DNA from: Parachlamydiales bacterium
GTDB taxonomy: Bacteria > Chlamydiota > Chlamydiia > Chlamydiales > SM23-39
Direction of reading: 5' to 3'
Length of the DNA stretch: 64,000 nucleotides
Assembly: GCA_019694475.1 (NCBI GenBank)
Contig: JAIBBX010000001.1
Span: 254,001-318,000 of the forward strand
Made by a program: the position numbers and the translations under genes. Shown piece after piece: positions 34,033 through 42,897 of the stretch (positions within the stretch are counted from its first letter, which is position 1; each line of letters starts with the position of its first letter). The notes below the pieces were generated by a model. That model was not told the origin of the DNA, searched no databases, and was given only the letters and a program-made list of their open reading frames with translations.

Positions 34033-35446
34033 CATGCGAATCGTTGTGTAAAAACTTCTGTCCGCCCCGAATTTCTCCTGAAGTATAGTGGCCGCTTGAA
34101 AAAGTTCCATCGTGAGTCACAAAACTTGCAAGCCGATAACGGGAGATTCTACCGTCTGCTAAAGTAATTGCAAACTCCTCAGGAAACTGAATTTGAGTAT
34201 CAAGCTTTACGCCTCTCCAACCAATCGGAGGAAAGACCGACGGGAACCATCTGCTCAAAAGGCTTGGAATCGGCTGCTCATGAGTAAAGCGATTCAATTG
34301 GAATCTGAGAACAGGAGGCGGCTCGATAAATTCAGCAACAACTTCTGTTACCGGATATTCATGAGGTTGTCCATCAACCCCCATATATCTTTGCGGCTCC
34401 ACAGCTGTATTTCTCAAAAATCTCTCGTATAAGGTTTGCAAAGGAGTTCCAGCAGGAGTCGTTCTATCCAATGGAAGCGTAAGAAGCGTTTCCCTCTCCT
34501 GTCTCGGCAATCTCGCTTCAGCCATTGCAGGAAGACCATCCATATTGTAATTATAGGTTCTCCGAACGAGCGGCTTCATCGCATCTGGAGCAAAATCTAA
34601 AAGCCCTCTGGCAATTTCTGCAGCATCAGTTTGCTCAAAATTGCTCGCAGGAATAGTGCCCAAAATCGCGCTCATTCCAGCACGTAGAAACTCAGACCTT
34701 CCTTGAGAAACAGCTCTTCTTGCACCTATTGCTTCATCATTCGCTCTAAAGAAGTTGGGAAGAATATTCTGGAATAGTTGAAAAATCCCTCGAACTCGGC
34801 GCACTTCCGCCTGAATGGGAGCAGGAGGCTGATATTGTGCTAGAAATTGTGAAAATAATACAGGAATGGTAGGACGAACGTGAGGCTGAGCCGCTACATA
34901 TTGCTGGAACTCTGCAATCATCTCAGCGGGGGGTCTATGCCGGTTTAAAAACTGGATAAAACCGGGAAGATCGATCCCATCTGCAACCGCAGGCCGGCGC
35001 ACCCATTCAGAGACTTGCGGATCGCTATCAAAGAAATGGGCGATTGAGTTGAATGCGCAGTTTTGTCCCAATCTTCTGTAGCCTACTGGAGATCCTAAAG
35101 GATAATGCTCGGGATATAAACCGTTAGCGGGCATAGGCACAGGTCTTGGTACAGGAATCCTATCTCCGCTTGGGGCTAAGACTTGAAAACTTGGGAAGAA
35201 AAAGGCGGCCATCGAAGTCGATCCAACCGCTACAAGCGGCAGTGCAATCCAATGCCAAGCGACCGGCAAAAGTGCTGCAGTCATCAAAATATTGGCGAAA
35301 ATAAAAATAGATCGAACCGCCACTTGCACAACTGCTTCTGCAACATAAAGCATCATCGAACAGCAATCACAAGAAGGCTGAGGGGCTGCTTGCGGCTGTG
35401 GTGCTTGTGGAGGTGGTGGTAGGGGGACTGCTTGAGGAACGGCCAT
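33914..35446 (-). CDS. USP-type deubiquitinase with Inc-like membrane hairpin
   Basis: A 510-residue candidate host-directed effector. The N-terminus is Pro/Gln-rich (residues 4-25). Residues 33-87 form a bilobed hydrophobic hairpin like those of chlamydial inclusion membrane proteins. The rest fits the ubiquitin-specific protease (USP/UCH) family: the Cys box GYRRLGQNCAFNS (Cys130; eukaryotic 'GLxNLGNTCYMNS') and the His box THDGTFSSGHYTSGEI (His453), followed by LHNDSHVTHV (Asn468/Asp469, third catalytic residue) and AYLVCYV, the closing USP strand. USPs cleave ubiquitin chains, and bacteria have no ubiquitin system, so the target would be the host. It starts 8 bp after the PPi-phosphofructokinase gene and overlaps the MATE gene by 119 bp at the 3' end. 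Confidence 0.82.
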   Translation of the reverse strand: MAVPQAVPLPPPPQAPQPQAAPQPSCDCCSMMLYVAEAVVQVAVRSIFIFANILMTAALLPVAWHWIALPLVAVGSTSMAAFFFPSFQVLAPSGDRIPVPRPVPMPANGLYPEHYPLGSPVGYRRLGQNCAFNSIAHFFDSDPQVSEWVRRPAVADGIDLPGFIQFLNRHRPPAEMIAEFQQYVAAQPHVRPTIPVLFSQFLAQYQPPAPIQAEVRRVRGIFQLFQNILPNFFRANDEAIGARRAVSQGRSEFLRAGMSAILGTIPASNFEQTDAAEIARGLLDFAPDAMKPLVRRTYNYNMDGLPAMAEARLPRQERETLLTLPLDRTTPAGTPLQTLYERFLRNTAVEPQRYMGVDGQPHEYPVTEVVAEFIEPPPVLRFQLNRFTHEQPIPSLLSRWFPSVFPPIGWRGVKLDTQIQFPEEFAITLADGRISRYRLASFVTHDGTFSSGHYTSGEIRGGQKFLHNDSHVTHVATQEAQEYWNAQLQSAYLVCYVPAPDAPAQLPPAQ

Positions 35447-35454
35447 ATTTCAAC

Positions 35455-36846
35455 CTATTTTAAACTTAAAGGGACCGAATCTGTCAGCTCCGGATCTCCA
35501 AAAAATTGGATCGGCCCAGGATACCGATAGGCGTCTTCTAATTCCCATGACTTTCTCAGAGCAGAGAATTTTACATAGGCTTTCCCTTTTATGTCCACTA
35601 ATGCCTTTTTAATAACCGGCTTCTCTTTTCCTAAACGAGACTCCAAGTGCATCATCTGAACAATAGGAACCATTTTGAAAGTCCATTTTTCTTGCGGCTG
35701 GGCGAGATGTTGAATGGAACAAATAACTCCGGTCAATTCTTCGCGCACTGCCAAGTAGGCCAATTTTCCAAGGGCGTAACAATAATTCGCATCGAAATTC
35801 GTCGGCATGCAAGCTCTTCCCTCATAACCAAAGAAATGATCCTGCACATTGAATTTGACCTCTTTTTGAACAAGATCGATGATCAATTTTTCCGTTTGAA
35901 TCTTCGAAACTTCGATGTTTCCGTGAGGGTCTCTTTCAACTGGCAGCTCGTTAAGTTCAGGAACAAACTCAATGAGTCCCTCAGGAATTAATACGATTCC
36001 ATACTTTTTCCCCGCTTCCTCGCGCCGTTTGATCAGGTTTGCGATTTGCAAAACAATCTCTTTTAAAGAACGCCTTTCTTCGCTGATGAGCGCTAGATTA
36101 GGCTGAGTTTGGAGCGCACATTCGAGTGTAATGTGAGATGCGGAACGCCCCATCAATTTGATGAAATGGTAATATTTTTTGGCAGAAAGCGCATCGCGCG
36201 CAATATTTCCGATGAGTTCTGAATAGGTTTTGCAAGCGCTATCAAACCCGAAAGAAATTTCAATATCTTCGCTCTTCAAATCGCCATCAATTGTTTTCGG
36301 GACGCCAATGACTCGCGTTTTAGATCCGTGCTGCAAGAAATATTCAGCCATGATCGCAGCATTGGTATTTGAATCATCGCCGCCAATGATGACAATCCCG
36401 TCCAATCCGTTGCAAGCCTTAAGACTTGCTTTAAGCTGCTCTTCTGTTTCAATTTTGGTCCGTCCAGAGCCGATGAGATCGAATCCGCCCTGATTGCGGT
36501 AAAAATGGATATCGCGGATTTCTTTTCTTTTGTTTTCGACAACGCCGCTAGGACCGCCTAAAAAACCGATTACTTCGGCGCCAGAATCGAGGATCCCTGC
36601 GATTACATTGTGGCCGCCGGCCGCTTGCCCGCCAGAAAACACAACGCCAATTTTAACGTGTCCATTTTTCCCTTTGCCCTTCTTCAATCGATAGGCAGAA
36701 GCTTCGAATGTTTTAGGGAACAGCTTTTTTATATTTTCCGGTCCCTTTTTTCCCTCCACCTTCTCGAAACAGACATCCTCATCAAGCCATTCTGGAATTT
36801 TAGGTTTATATTCCATCCGTTTCTTCTGAAGAGGGCTTTCTAACAT
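35455..36846 (-). CDS. pfp: 6-phosphofructokinase, PPi-dependent type
   Basis: Phosphorylates fructose-6-phosphate, most likely with pyrophosphate as donor. The protein has 463 residues, shorter than plant-type PFP (about 550). Motifs: GVVFSGGQAAGGHNVIAG (about residue 67), GIVIIGGDDSNTNAAIMAEYF (GGDDS, the Asp marking PPi use where ATP enzymes have GGDGS) and GVPKTIDGDLKS (catalytic TIDGD with Lys at PKTIDGD). GRSASHITLECAL binds the sugar phosphate. The start ATG 36846 overlaps the sdaA stop by 7 bp; an alternative ATG is at 36816. Use of PPi is a family inference. Confidence 0.9.
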   Translation of the reverse strand: MLESPLQKKRMEYKPKIPEWLDEDVCFEKVEGKKGPENIKKLFPKTFEASAYRLKKGKGKNGHVKIGVVFSGGQAAGGHNVIAGILDSGAEVIGFLGGPSGVVENKRKEIRDIHFYRNQGGFDLIGSGRTKIETEEQLKASLKACNGLDGIVIIGGDDSNTNAAIMAEYFLQHGSKTRVIGVPKTIDGDLKSEDIEISFGFDSACKTYSELIGNIARDALSAKKYYHFIKLMGRSASHITLECALQTQPNLALISEERRSLKEIVLQIANLIKRREEAGKKYGIVLIPEGLIEFVPELNELPVERDPHGNIEVSKIQTEKLIIDLVQKEVKFNVQDHFFGYEGRACMPTNFDANYCYALGKLAYLAVREELTGVICSIQHLAQPQEKWTFKMVPIVQMMHLESRLGKEKPVIKKALVDIKGKAYVKFSALRKSWELEDAYRYPGPIQFFGDPELTDSVPLSLK

Positions 36847-38219
36847 GCAGTCTCCGTTAATGAAATTTGCAGGGCAAGGCCGCCCTCAGATGTTTCTTTA
36901 TACATCGTGCTCATATTTTTCCCAGTCTCATTCATTGCGCGGATCACGGCATCCAAAGAAACTGCGTGCTGGCCAGTCCCTCTGAGAGCAAGCCTTGCCG
37001 CATTGATCGCTTTGATCGCGCCCATCGTATTTCTTTCAATGCACGGAATCTGAACGAGCCCGCCGATCGGATCGCATGTGAGTCCCAAATGGTGCTCCAT
37101 CGCAATTTCCGCCGCATTTTCTATCTGATCGTTCGTCCCTCCGAGAATGGCGGTAAGACCTGCCGCTGCCATCGAAGCAGAAACGCCGATTTCTCCTTGG
37201 CATCCCATTTCAGCTGCGGAAATTGAAGCGTTTTCTTTGTAAAGAATCAACATCGCCGTCGCCGTGAGAAAAAAGATAAAAATGCTTTCTTCATTGAAAG
37301 TGGGAACAAATTTTTGCGCATAGTGCAAAACGGCAGGAATGACCCCAGATGAACCATTTGTCGGCGCAGTCACAATCCGGCTGCCCGCTGCATTTTCCTC
37401 ATTGACAGCCAAAGAAAAGAGGCTGACCCATTCCATAACCATCGTCGGATCTTCTGCCAGTTTGTGTTCTGAATCTTTAAGCGCTTTATAAAGCTGCGCA
37501 GCTCTTCTCGGGACTTTCAATCCGCCGGGCAATTCTCCTTCAATCCGAATCCCCCGTTCGACCGAGTCGCACATCGCTTTCCAAATCCGCGAAATCCCTT
37601 CCCGAATCTGCGTTTCAGTATACATCGCCTTTTCATTTTCAAAAATAATTTCCCAAATCGCTTTGTTTTCTCTTTGGCAATGCTCGATCAACCCAACGGC
37701 CGTCTTAAATGGGAATGGAACAGGCCGCTCTTGATTTTCAGAAGGGTTTACAGCTTCATTATGTTCAAGAACAAATCCGCCGCCGATTGAATAGTAGACT
37801 TGTCTAAGAAGCTGTTTTTTTTGTTTGTCGTAGGCAGTAAAGCGGATTGCGTTCGAATGGAAAGGAAGCCGTTTTCCTTTTAAAAAAAGAAGTTCGAAAT
37901 CCACAGAAAATCGGCCAAACAGGTTTAGCTTGCCTTGATTTTGGATCAACTCGACTCTTTGGGGAATCGAGTCGGGATCGACGCCTTCAGGCGTCTCGCC
38001 TTCCAGCCCTAATAATATGGCTGTATCGGTAGCATGTCCTTTCCCGGTCATCGCAAGAGAACCATATAGCTCCGTGCTGACAAAGGCAGTCTCATCCAAG
38101 ACTTCCCTCTCCTTCAATGCGGCGATAAAACGACGGGCTGCTCGCATCGGACCCACTGTGTGGGAACTCGATGGACCGATCCCGATTGAAAAACCTTCTA
38201 ATACGCTGACTGAACTCAT
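36840..38219 (-). CDS. sdaA: L-serine dehydratase (4Fe-4S)
   Basis: Deaminates L-serine to pyruvate. It has 459 residues. The beta-domain starts [21 protein letters not shown] (about residue 11), and the catalytic half has [23 protein letters not shown] (about 280) and [17 protein letters not shown]. Cluster-binding cysteines are visible at [19 protein letters not shown] (about 380). The very last residue is Cys (TETAC), as in type 2 enzymes where the C-terminal Cys reaches the cluster ('tail-in-mouth'). It is upstream of pfp with a 7-bp overlap. Together they connect serine and glycolysis, and both drive the downstream effector gene if they are one transcript. The start ATG is shared with no upstream gene. 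Confidence 0.93.
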   Translation of the reverse strand: MSSVSVLEGFSIGIGPSSSHTVGPMRAARRFIAALKEREVLDETAFVSTELYGSLAMTGKGHATDTAILLGLEGETPEGVDPDSIPQRVELIQNQGKLNLFGRFSVDFELLFLKGKRLPFHSNAIRFTAYDKQKKQLLRQVYYSIGGGFVLEHNEAVNPSENQERPVPFPFKTAVGLIEHCQRENKAIWEIIFENEKAMYTETQIREGISRIWKAMCDSVERGIRIEGELPGGLKVPRRAAQLYKALKDSEHKLAEDPTMVMEWVSLFSLAVNEENAAGSRIVTAPTNGSSGVIPAVLHYAQKFVPTFNEESIFIFFLTATAMLILYKENASISAAEMGCQGEIGVSASMAAAGLTAILGGTNDQIENAAEIAMEHHLGLTCDPIGGLVQIPCIERNTMGAIKAINAARLALRGTGQHAVSLDAVIRAMNETGKNMSTMYKETSEGGLALQISLTETAC

Positions 38220-38301
38220 AATTTCCCTTTTTATGCCCTCTAATTTTCGCTTAAGCTAGACGATCTAGGCAAGAAAAAATGGTTTGAGATATACTGTTGG
38301 C

Positions 38302-39933
38302 ATGTCTATTAAATATATTTTCATTACCGGAGGCGTTGTCTCCTCTCTTGGAAAAGGCCTAACAGCCGCTTCCATTGGCCATTTGCTCGAATGCCGCGGC
38401 ATTAAAATCGCGATGCTCAAACTTGACCCCTATTTAAATGTCGACCCAGGGACCATGAACCCCTTCCAGCATGGCGAAGTCTATGTAACTGACGACGGTG
38501 CGGAGACAGACCTCGACCTGGGACACTACTACCGCTTTACCAACTCCCCTCTTTCTAGAGTCTCGAACTCTACGACCGGACAGATCTATGAAACCGTGAT
38601 CAAGCGGGAAAGAAAAGGAGATTTTTTAGGCAAAACCGTTCAAGTCATCCCTCATGTGACCGACGAGATCAAAGCCAGAATCCTCGCAGGGTCCCATCAA
38701 GAAAATAATATTGAAGTCGTGATTGTCGAAATCGGCGGGACGGTAGGCGATATCGAGTCGCTCCCCTTCCTCGAAGCGATCCGGCAATTCCGCTATGAAA
38801 GACCGAAAGATTGCATCAACGTCCATTTAACCTATGTTCCTTATTTGAAGGCGGCCGGCGAAGTCAAAACGAAGCCGACTCAGCATTCGGTTCAGGTCCT
38901 TAGAGAAATTGGGATCATCCCAGACATCATCCTTTGCAGGTGCGAAGATGAGCTCAGCGATGACATCAAAGCTAAAATCTCTCTCTTCTGCAATGTAAGG
39001 CAAGATTTAGTCATCGATGAAAAAGACGTGGCAAAAAGCATCTATGAAGTGCCCATCGAGCTGCATAAGCAAGGCTTGGATGAGAAGATTTGCAAAGCTT
39101 TGGAAGTGAAGTCAAAGCCAACCGATCTTTCCCGATGGGAAAAAATGCTCAACACTGTTTTGCATCCGAAAGGAAAAGTGGTGGTTGGCATCGTTGGCAA
39201 ATATATGGACCATCAAGACGCCTATAAGTCGGTCTTCGAAGCCCTCCATCACGGCGCGATAGCCGCTGGCTGCGCCATCGAAATCCGCCGTTTTGAATCG
39301 GATCGGATCGTTGAAAATGGATCGGTCGAAAAAGCGATCGGCGGGTGCGATGGTTATTTAGTGCCAGGAGGCTTTGGCGAAAGAGGCTGGGAAGGAAAAG
39401 TGCTAACCGCCAAGTATTGCAGGGAAAACCAAATCCCCTACTTCGGCTTATGTCTTGGCATGCAGATCATGATTGTCGAATTCGCGAGAAACGTTCTTGG
39501 CTTAAAAAATGCCCATTCGACAGAAGTCGATAAAAACACGCCCTATCCGGTCATTTCCATGCTCAGCGAGCAGAAAAGGATCGAAAATTTGGGCGGGACT
39601 ATGCGGCTTGGCGCTTACCCTTGCGAGATCAAAAAAGGAACGCTTGCCTTTGATGCCTACGGTGAAACGCTCATCTGGGAAAGACACCGGCATCGCTACG
39701 AATTCAACAATGAATATAAAGAGATGTTTGAATCCAAAGGCATGGTCTTTTCAGGCAAATGGGCGAAAGGCGATCTTTGCGAAATTTCTGAACTTCCCTC
39801 TCATCCTTGGATGCTTGGGGTTCAATTCCATCCTGAATTCAAATCAAAACCTTTAGTTCCCCACCCGCTGTTCCGCGATTTTGTGCGAGCACTCGCACTT
39901 AAACCAGCTATGACGGGTGCATGGCAAGGGTAG
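38302..39933 (+). CDS. pyrG: CTP synthase
   Basis: Makes CTP from UTP, ATP and glutamine. It has 543 residues. The N-terminal synthetase domain has YIFITGGVVSSLGKGLTAASIG, PGTMNPFQHGEVYVTDDGAETDLDLGHYYRF and VIVEIGGTVGDIESLPFLEA. The glutamine amidotransferase domain has FGLCLGMQIMIVEFA (nucleophile Cys at about residue 380) and the His-Glu pair in GVQFHPEFKSKP. I chose ATG 38302 (MSIKYIF), the family start, over ATG 38284. It begins the pyrG-ruvX-zwf-opcA-pgl cluster, which I recall has the same order (pyrG, yqgF, zwf, devB) in Chlamydia. It is divergent from sdaA. Confidence 0.96.
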   Translation: MSIKYIFITGGVVSSLGKGLTAASIGHLLECRGIKIAMLKLDPYLNVDPGTMNPFQHGEVYVTDDGAETDLDLGHYYRFTNSPLSRVSNSTTGQIYETVIKRERKGDFLGKTVQVIPHVTDEIKARILAGSHQENNIEVVIVEIGGTVGDIESLPFLEAIRQFRYERPKDCINVHLTYVPYLKAAGEVKTKPTQHSVQVLREIGIIPDIILCRCEDELSDDIKAKISLFCNVRQDLVIDEKDVAKSIYEVPIELHKQGLDEKICKALEVKSKPTDLSRWEKMLNTVLHPKGKVVVGIVGKYMDHQDAYKSVFEALHHGAIAAGCAIEIRRFESDRIVENGSVEKAIGGCDGYLVPGGFGERGWEGKVLTAKYCRENQIPYFGLCLGMQIMIVEFARNVLGLKNAHSTEVDKNTPYPVISMLSEQKRIENLGGTMRLGAYPCEIKKGTLAFDAYGETLIWERHRHRYEFNNEYKEMFESKGMVFSGKWAKGDLCEISELPSHPWMLGVQFHPEFKSKPLVPHPLFRDFVRALALKPAMTGAWQG

Positions 39934-40328
39934 CAGCGATTGATTACGGGTTGAAGCGAATCGGGCTTGCTGTTTCAGACAAGGAACGGAAGATCGCGCT
40001 CCCAGTGAATGTGGTGGAAGGCGGAAAAAAAGCGCTCCACAATATTCGAGAAGCCCTTCCACTAAAAGAGATCGACTTGATTCTCATCGGCCTTCCTTTA
40101 GAAATGAACGGAAAAAAAGGCCCCATGGCGCAAGTTGTGGAAGAATTTGCCAAAATGCTCGGAGAGGCGCTTCAAATCCCCATTCAACTTGTCGATGAAA
40201 GACTTTCCAGCAAAGGCGCCGATGCTAAATTGAAAGAGATTTCTTTGAATCGAAAATCGAGAAGTGAGAAGATCGATATGGTAGCAGCGACGCTCCTTTT
40301 GCAAACATACTTGGATTCTCTAATATGA
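39921..40328 (+). CDS. ruvX: YqgF/RuvX-type putative Holliday junction resolvase
   Basis: A 135-residue RNase H-fold nuclease. It begins VAAIDYGLKRIGLAVSD, with the first metal Asp in IDYG. LIGLPLEMNGKKGPMAQVVEEFA carries the second strand motif, and VDERLSSKGADAKL holds the DER-type motif. The C-terminal IDMVAATLLLQTYLD ends the fold. RuvX acts on branched DNA or in 16S rRNA 5' processing, depending on species. It overlaps pyrG by 13 bp and zwf by 4 bp, so it is expressed within the cluster. The length is normal. Confidence 0.92.
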   Translation: MARVAAIDYGLKRIGLAVSDKERKIALPVNVVEGGKKALHNIREALPLKEIDLILIGLPLEMNGKKGPMAQVVEEFAKMLGEALQIPIQLVDERLSSKGADAKLKEISLNRKSRSEKIDMVAATLLLQTYLDSLI

Positions 40329-41851
40329 TAGAATTGCCGTTAGAAGAAGAGGGAAGATCCACCCGCAATCTGGATCCCTGCATTCTTGTGATTTTTGGTG
40401 CTACCGGAGATCTGACAGGAAGAAAGCTGGCTCCAGCGATCTATAATCTAGGCAAAGATGGAATGCTCCCCTCCAATTTTGCTTGCGTAGGTTTTGCTAG
40501 AAGACCTAAAACCCACGAAGCATTCCGCGAGGAGATGAAGCAAGACATCAATGAATTTTCCCGCACCAAACCAATCGATGAACCGTTTTGGAAAAATTTC
40601 GAATCGCAGCTTTTCTATCACCAATCGGAATTCGATTCTGATGAAGGATACGAGCGTTTAAGAGAATTTCTCGATCAGCTCGATTCGCGCCACGCTACAA
40701 GAGGCAATCGGATCTATTATCTTTCAGTTCAGCCAAAATTTTTTCCCATCATCATTGAAAAACTATCTAAGCACGGCCTCATTTACAATCCTAAAGAGGA
40801 GACAAATCGCTGGTCGAGGGTCATCATCGAAAAACCTTTCGGCCATGACTCTGCTTCCGCTGCTGAGCTGCAGCAAAATATCGCAAAACATTTGGCAGAA
40901 TCGCAAATCTACCGCATCGACCACTATCTCGGCAAAGAAACAGTCCAGAATATTTTGGTTTTCCGGTTTGCTAACTCGATTTTCGAATCGCTTTGGAATT
41001 ACAAGCATGTCGATCAGGTGCAGATCACTGTCGCAGAAGATATTGGAATCGGAACAAGAGGACACTTTTTCGAAGAGGAAGGACTTTTACGCGATGTCGT
41101 TCAAAACCACATGATGCAGCTGCTCACTTTGGTCGCTATGGAGCCTCCTGTATCTTTGAACGCCGATGCCATCCGCGATGAAAAAGTAAAGGTGCTCAAA
41201 GCGATCAGGCCGTTTACCAAAGAAAAACCGTTTGTGCGGGGCCAATATGGCCCAGGTTTCGTCAATGGAGTAAAAGTTGCTGGCTACCGGGAAGAACAAG
41301 ATGTGAATCCTCAGTCAAGCGTTGAAACATTTGTAGCCGCAAAAGTACTTATCGATAATTGGAGATGGGCGGGAGTTCCTTTTTATTTGCGAGCTGGAAA
41401 AAGGCTGCCCAAGAAAGGAACGGAGATCGCCGTTATCTTCAAAGATGCGCCTGGAGTTCTATTCAATTTGCAGGGGCGCAAAAATGATCCGAACGTTCTT
41501 GCGATCCGAATCCAGCCGGATGAAGGCATCGCGATGAAGATCAACTGTAAAGTGCCCGGTCCGAGCAGCCCTATTCAACCGGTAAAAATGGATTTCCGCT
41601 ATGGTTCGTATTTTGGACAAAGTCCGCCAGAAGCGTATGAAAGGCTTATCTGGGACTGCATGCTTGGCGACAGCACGCTTTTTGCCCGCGTTGACGAGGT
41701 GGAGCAATCCTGGAATATCCTCACCCCGATTTTGAAGCATTGGGCTGAGCAGCCTGCAAAGAATTTCCCCAACTATCCTGCTGGAAGCTGGGGACCTAAA
41801 GAAGCGGATGAAATGATCGCAAAAGATGGAAGGTCTTGGCGCATTCTATGA
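40325..41851 (+). CDS. zwf: Glucose-6-phosphate 1-dehydrogenase
   Basis: First enzyme of the oxidative pentose phosphate pathway, producing NADPH. It has 508 residues. The dinucleotide motif is ILVIFGATGDLTGRKLAPAIYNLG (about residue 20). The substrate site is YRIDHYLGKETVQNILVFRFAN with the catalytic His (about 200), and RAGKRLPKKGTEIAVIF lies near 360. The C-terminal half has ERLIWDCMLGDSTLFARVDEVEQSW. The start overlaps the stop of ruvX by 4 bp, and the stop overlaps the OpcA start by 4 bp (ATGA). NADP use is inferred from the family. It sits between ruvX and opcA, then pgl, in one unit. Confidence 0.96.
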   Translation: MIELPLEEEGRSTRNLDPCILVIFGATGDLTGRKLAPAIYNLGKDGMLPSNFACVGFARRPKTHEAFREEMKQDINEFSRTKPIDEPFWKNFESQLFYHQSEFDSDEGYERLREFLDQLDSRHATRGNRIYYLSVQPKFFPIIIEKLSKHGLIYNPKEETNRWSRVIIEKPFGHDSASAAELQQNIAKHLAESQIYRIDHYLGKETVQNILVFRFANSIFESLWNYKHVDQVQITVAEDIGIGTRGHFFEEEGLLRDVVQNHMMQLLTLVAMEPPVSLNADAIRDEKVKVLKAIRPFTKEKPFVRGQYGPGFVNGVKVAGYREEQDVNPQSSVETFVAAKVLIDNWRWAGVPFYLRAGKRLPKKGTEIAVIFKDAPGVLFNLQGRKNDPNVLAIRIQPDEGIAMKINCKVPGPSSPIQPVKMDFRYGSYFGQSPPEAYERLIWDCMLGDSTLFARVDEVEQSWNILTPILKHWAEQPAKNFPNYPAGSWGPKEADEMIAKDGRSWRIL

Positions 41852-42897
41852 CAACCCAATTTCTTGTAGAACCTGAAAGGATCGAGAGCGAGCTCCTAAA
41901 ACTCTGGGAAAAGCTTGCCAAAGAAAAAATGCGGGCTTGTCTCTTCAACCTGATTGTTTTCAATAAGTTATCTGCAAGAACCGATTACATCCGCGATATC
42001 GTCCAAAAAGTGTCTGAAAAATATCCGTGCAGAGTCCTATTCATTTCGTATGACTCCGAATCGGCCCATCCGTATTTAAAAACAGCTGTTTCCGTTGTGG
42101 GCAATGGAAATATCGCCTGCGATTATATCGATGTGGGTGTTTCGGGTCCGGAAATGGAAAAAGTCCCATTCCTTCTTTTGCCTCATATTATCCCCGACCT
42201 CCCCATATCGCTTCTTTGGACAGAAGATCCGAGTGTGGAGCATCCGCTATTTCAACCGCTCGCGAAATTAGCGACCCGGATTATTTTTGATTCTGAATCG
42301 GCAGACAGCCTGCTTGCGTTTGCTCAAAAAGTCTTGAAATTGAACCAATCCGGCATCGATACAGCAGACCTCAATTGGGCTCGCACTGAAGGGTGGAGAG
42401 ACTTGATTGGCTCGCTCTTTCACTCGGGAGAAAAACTCGATCAAATTCAAGATGTGCGCATCACTTACAATGCGAGAAAATCGGAGTCTTTTTGCCATTT
42501 GAAAGTGCAATCGATGTACCTGATCGCCTGGCTTGCCAGCCGGCTAAACTGGAAATTCCAAAAGGCAAGCAAAGACCTACATTTTACCTTTGAAAACCAA
42601 AAAGCGGAAATCCATGCTACGGAATGGGAAAGGCTAGGCTCTGGAACCGTCATTTCAGTCGATCTCACGACTCAAGACGGATATCTGTACAATTCAGCCA
42701 GGATCCCTAAGCAATACCACAATGTTTCCATTCAGATCTCATCTAAGGAAAAATGCGAACTACCCTACAATTATATTCTTGGCAGAACGGCAACAGGGCA
42801 ATCTTTGGTTAAAGAAATCATTACGCAAGGGACAAGCCAGCATTACCTCGCCATGCTCAAAGAAATCCTTAACATGGATCGAGACAAGCTATGTTGA
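41848..42897 (+). CDS. opcA: OpcA-like glucose-6-phosphate dehydrogenase assembly protein
   Basis: A 349-residue protein with OpcA-family patterns: an N-terminal alpha/beta region RACLFNLIVFNKLSARTDYIRDIVQKVSEKYPCRVLFI and the central LPHIIPDLPISLLWTEDP, followed by LATRIIFDS and the DLNWARTEGWRDLIGSLFH block. In cyanobacteria and actinobacteria OpcA activates or assembles Zwf, and the gene sits next to zwf as here. I chose ATG 41848 (MTTQFL), overlapping the zwf stop by 4 bp, over ATG 41836. The C-terminus overlaps pgl by 7 bp. Its position between zwf and pgl strongly supports the role. Confidence 0.85.
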   Translation: MTTQFLVEPERIESELLKLWEKLAKEKMRACLFNLIVFNKLSARTDYIRDIVQKVSEKYPCRVLFISYDSESAHPYLKTAVSVVGNGNIACDYIDVGVSGPEMEKVPFLLLPHIIPDLPISLLWTEDPSVEHPLFQPLAKLATRIIFDSESADSLLAFAQKVLKLNQSGIDTADLNWARTEGWRDLIGSLFHSGEKLDQIQDVRITYNARKSESFCHLKVQSMYLIAWLASRLNWKFQKASKDLHFTFENQKAEIHATEWERLGSGTVISVDLTTQDGYLYNSARIPKQYHNVSIQISSKEKCELPYNYILGRTATGQSLVKEIITQGTSQHYLAMLKEILNMDRDKLC

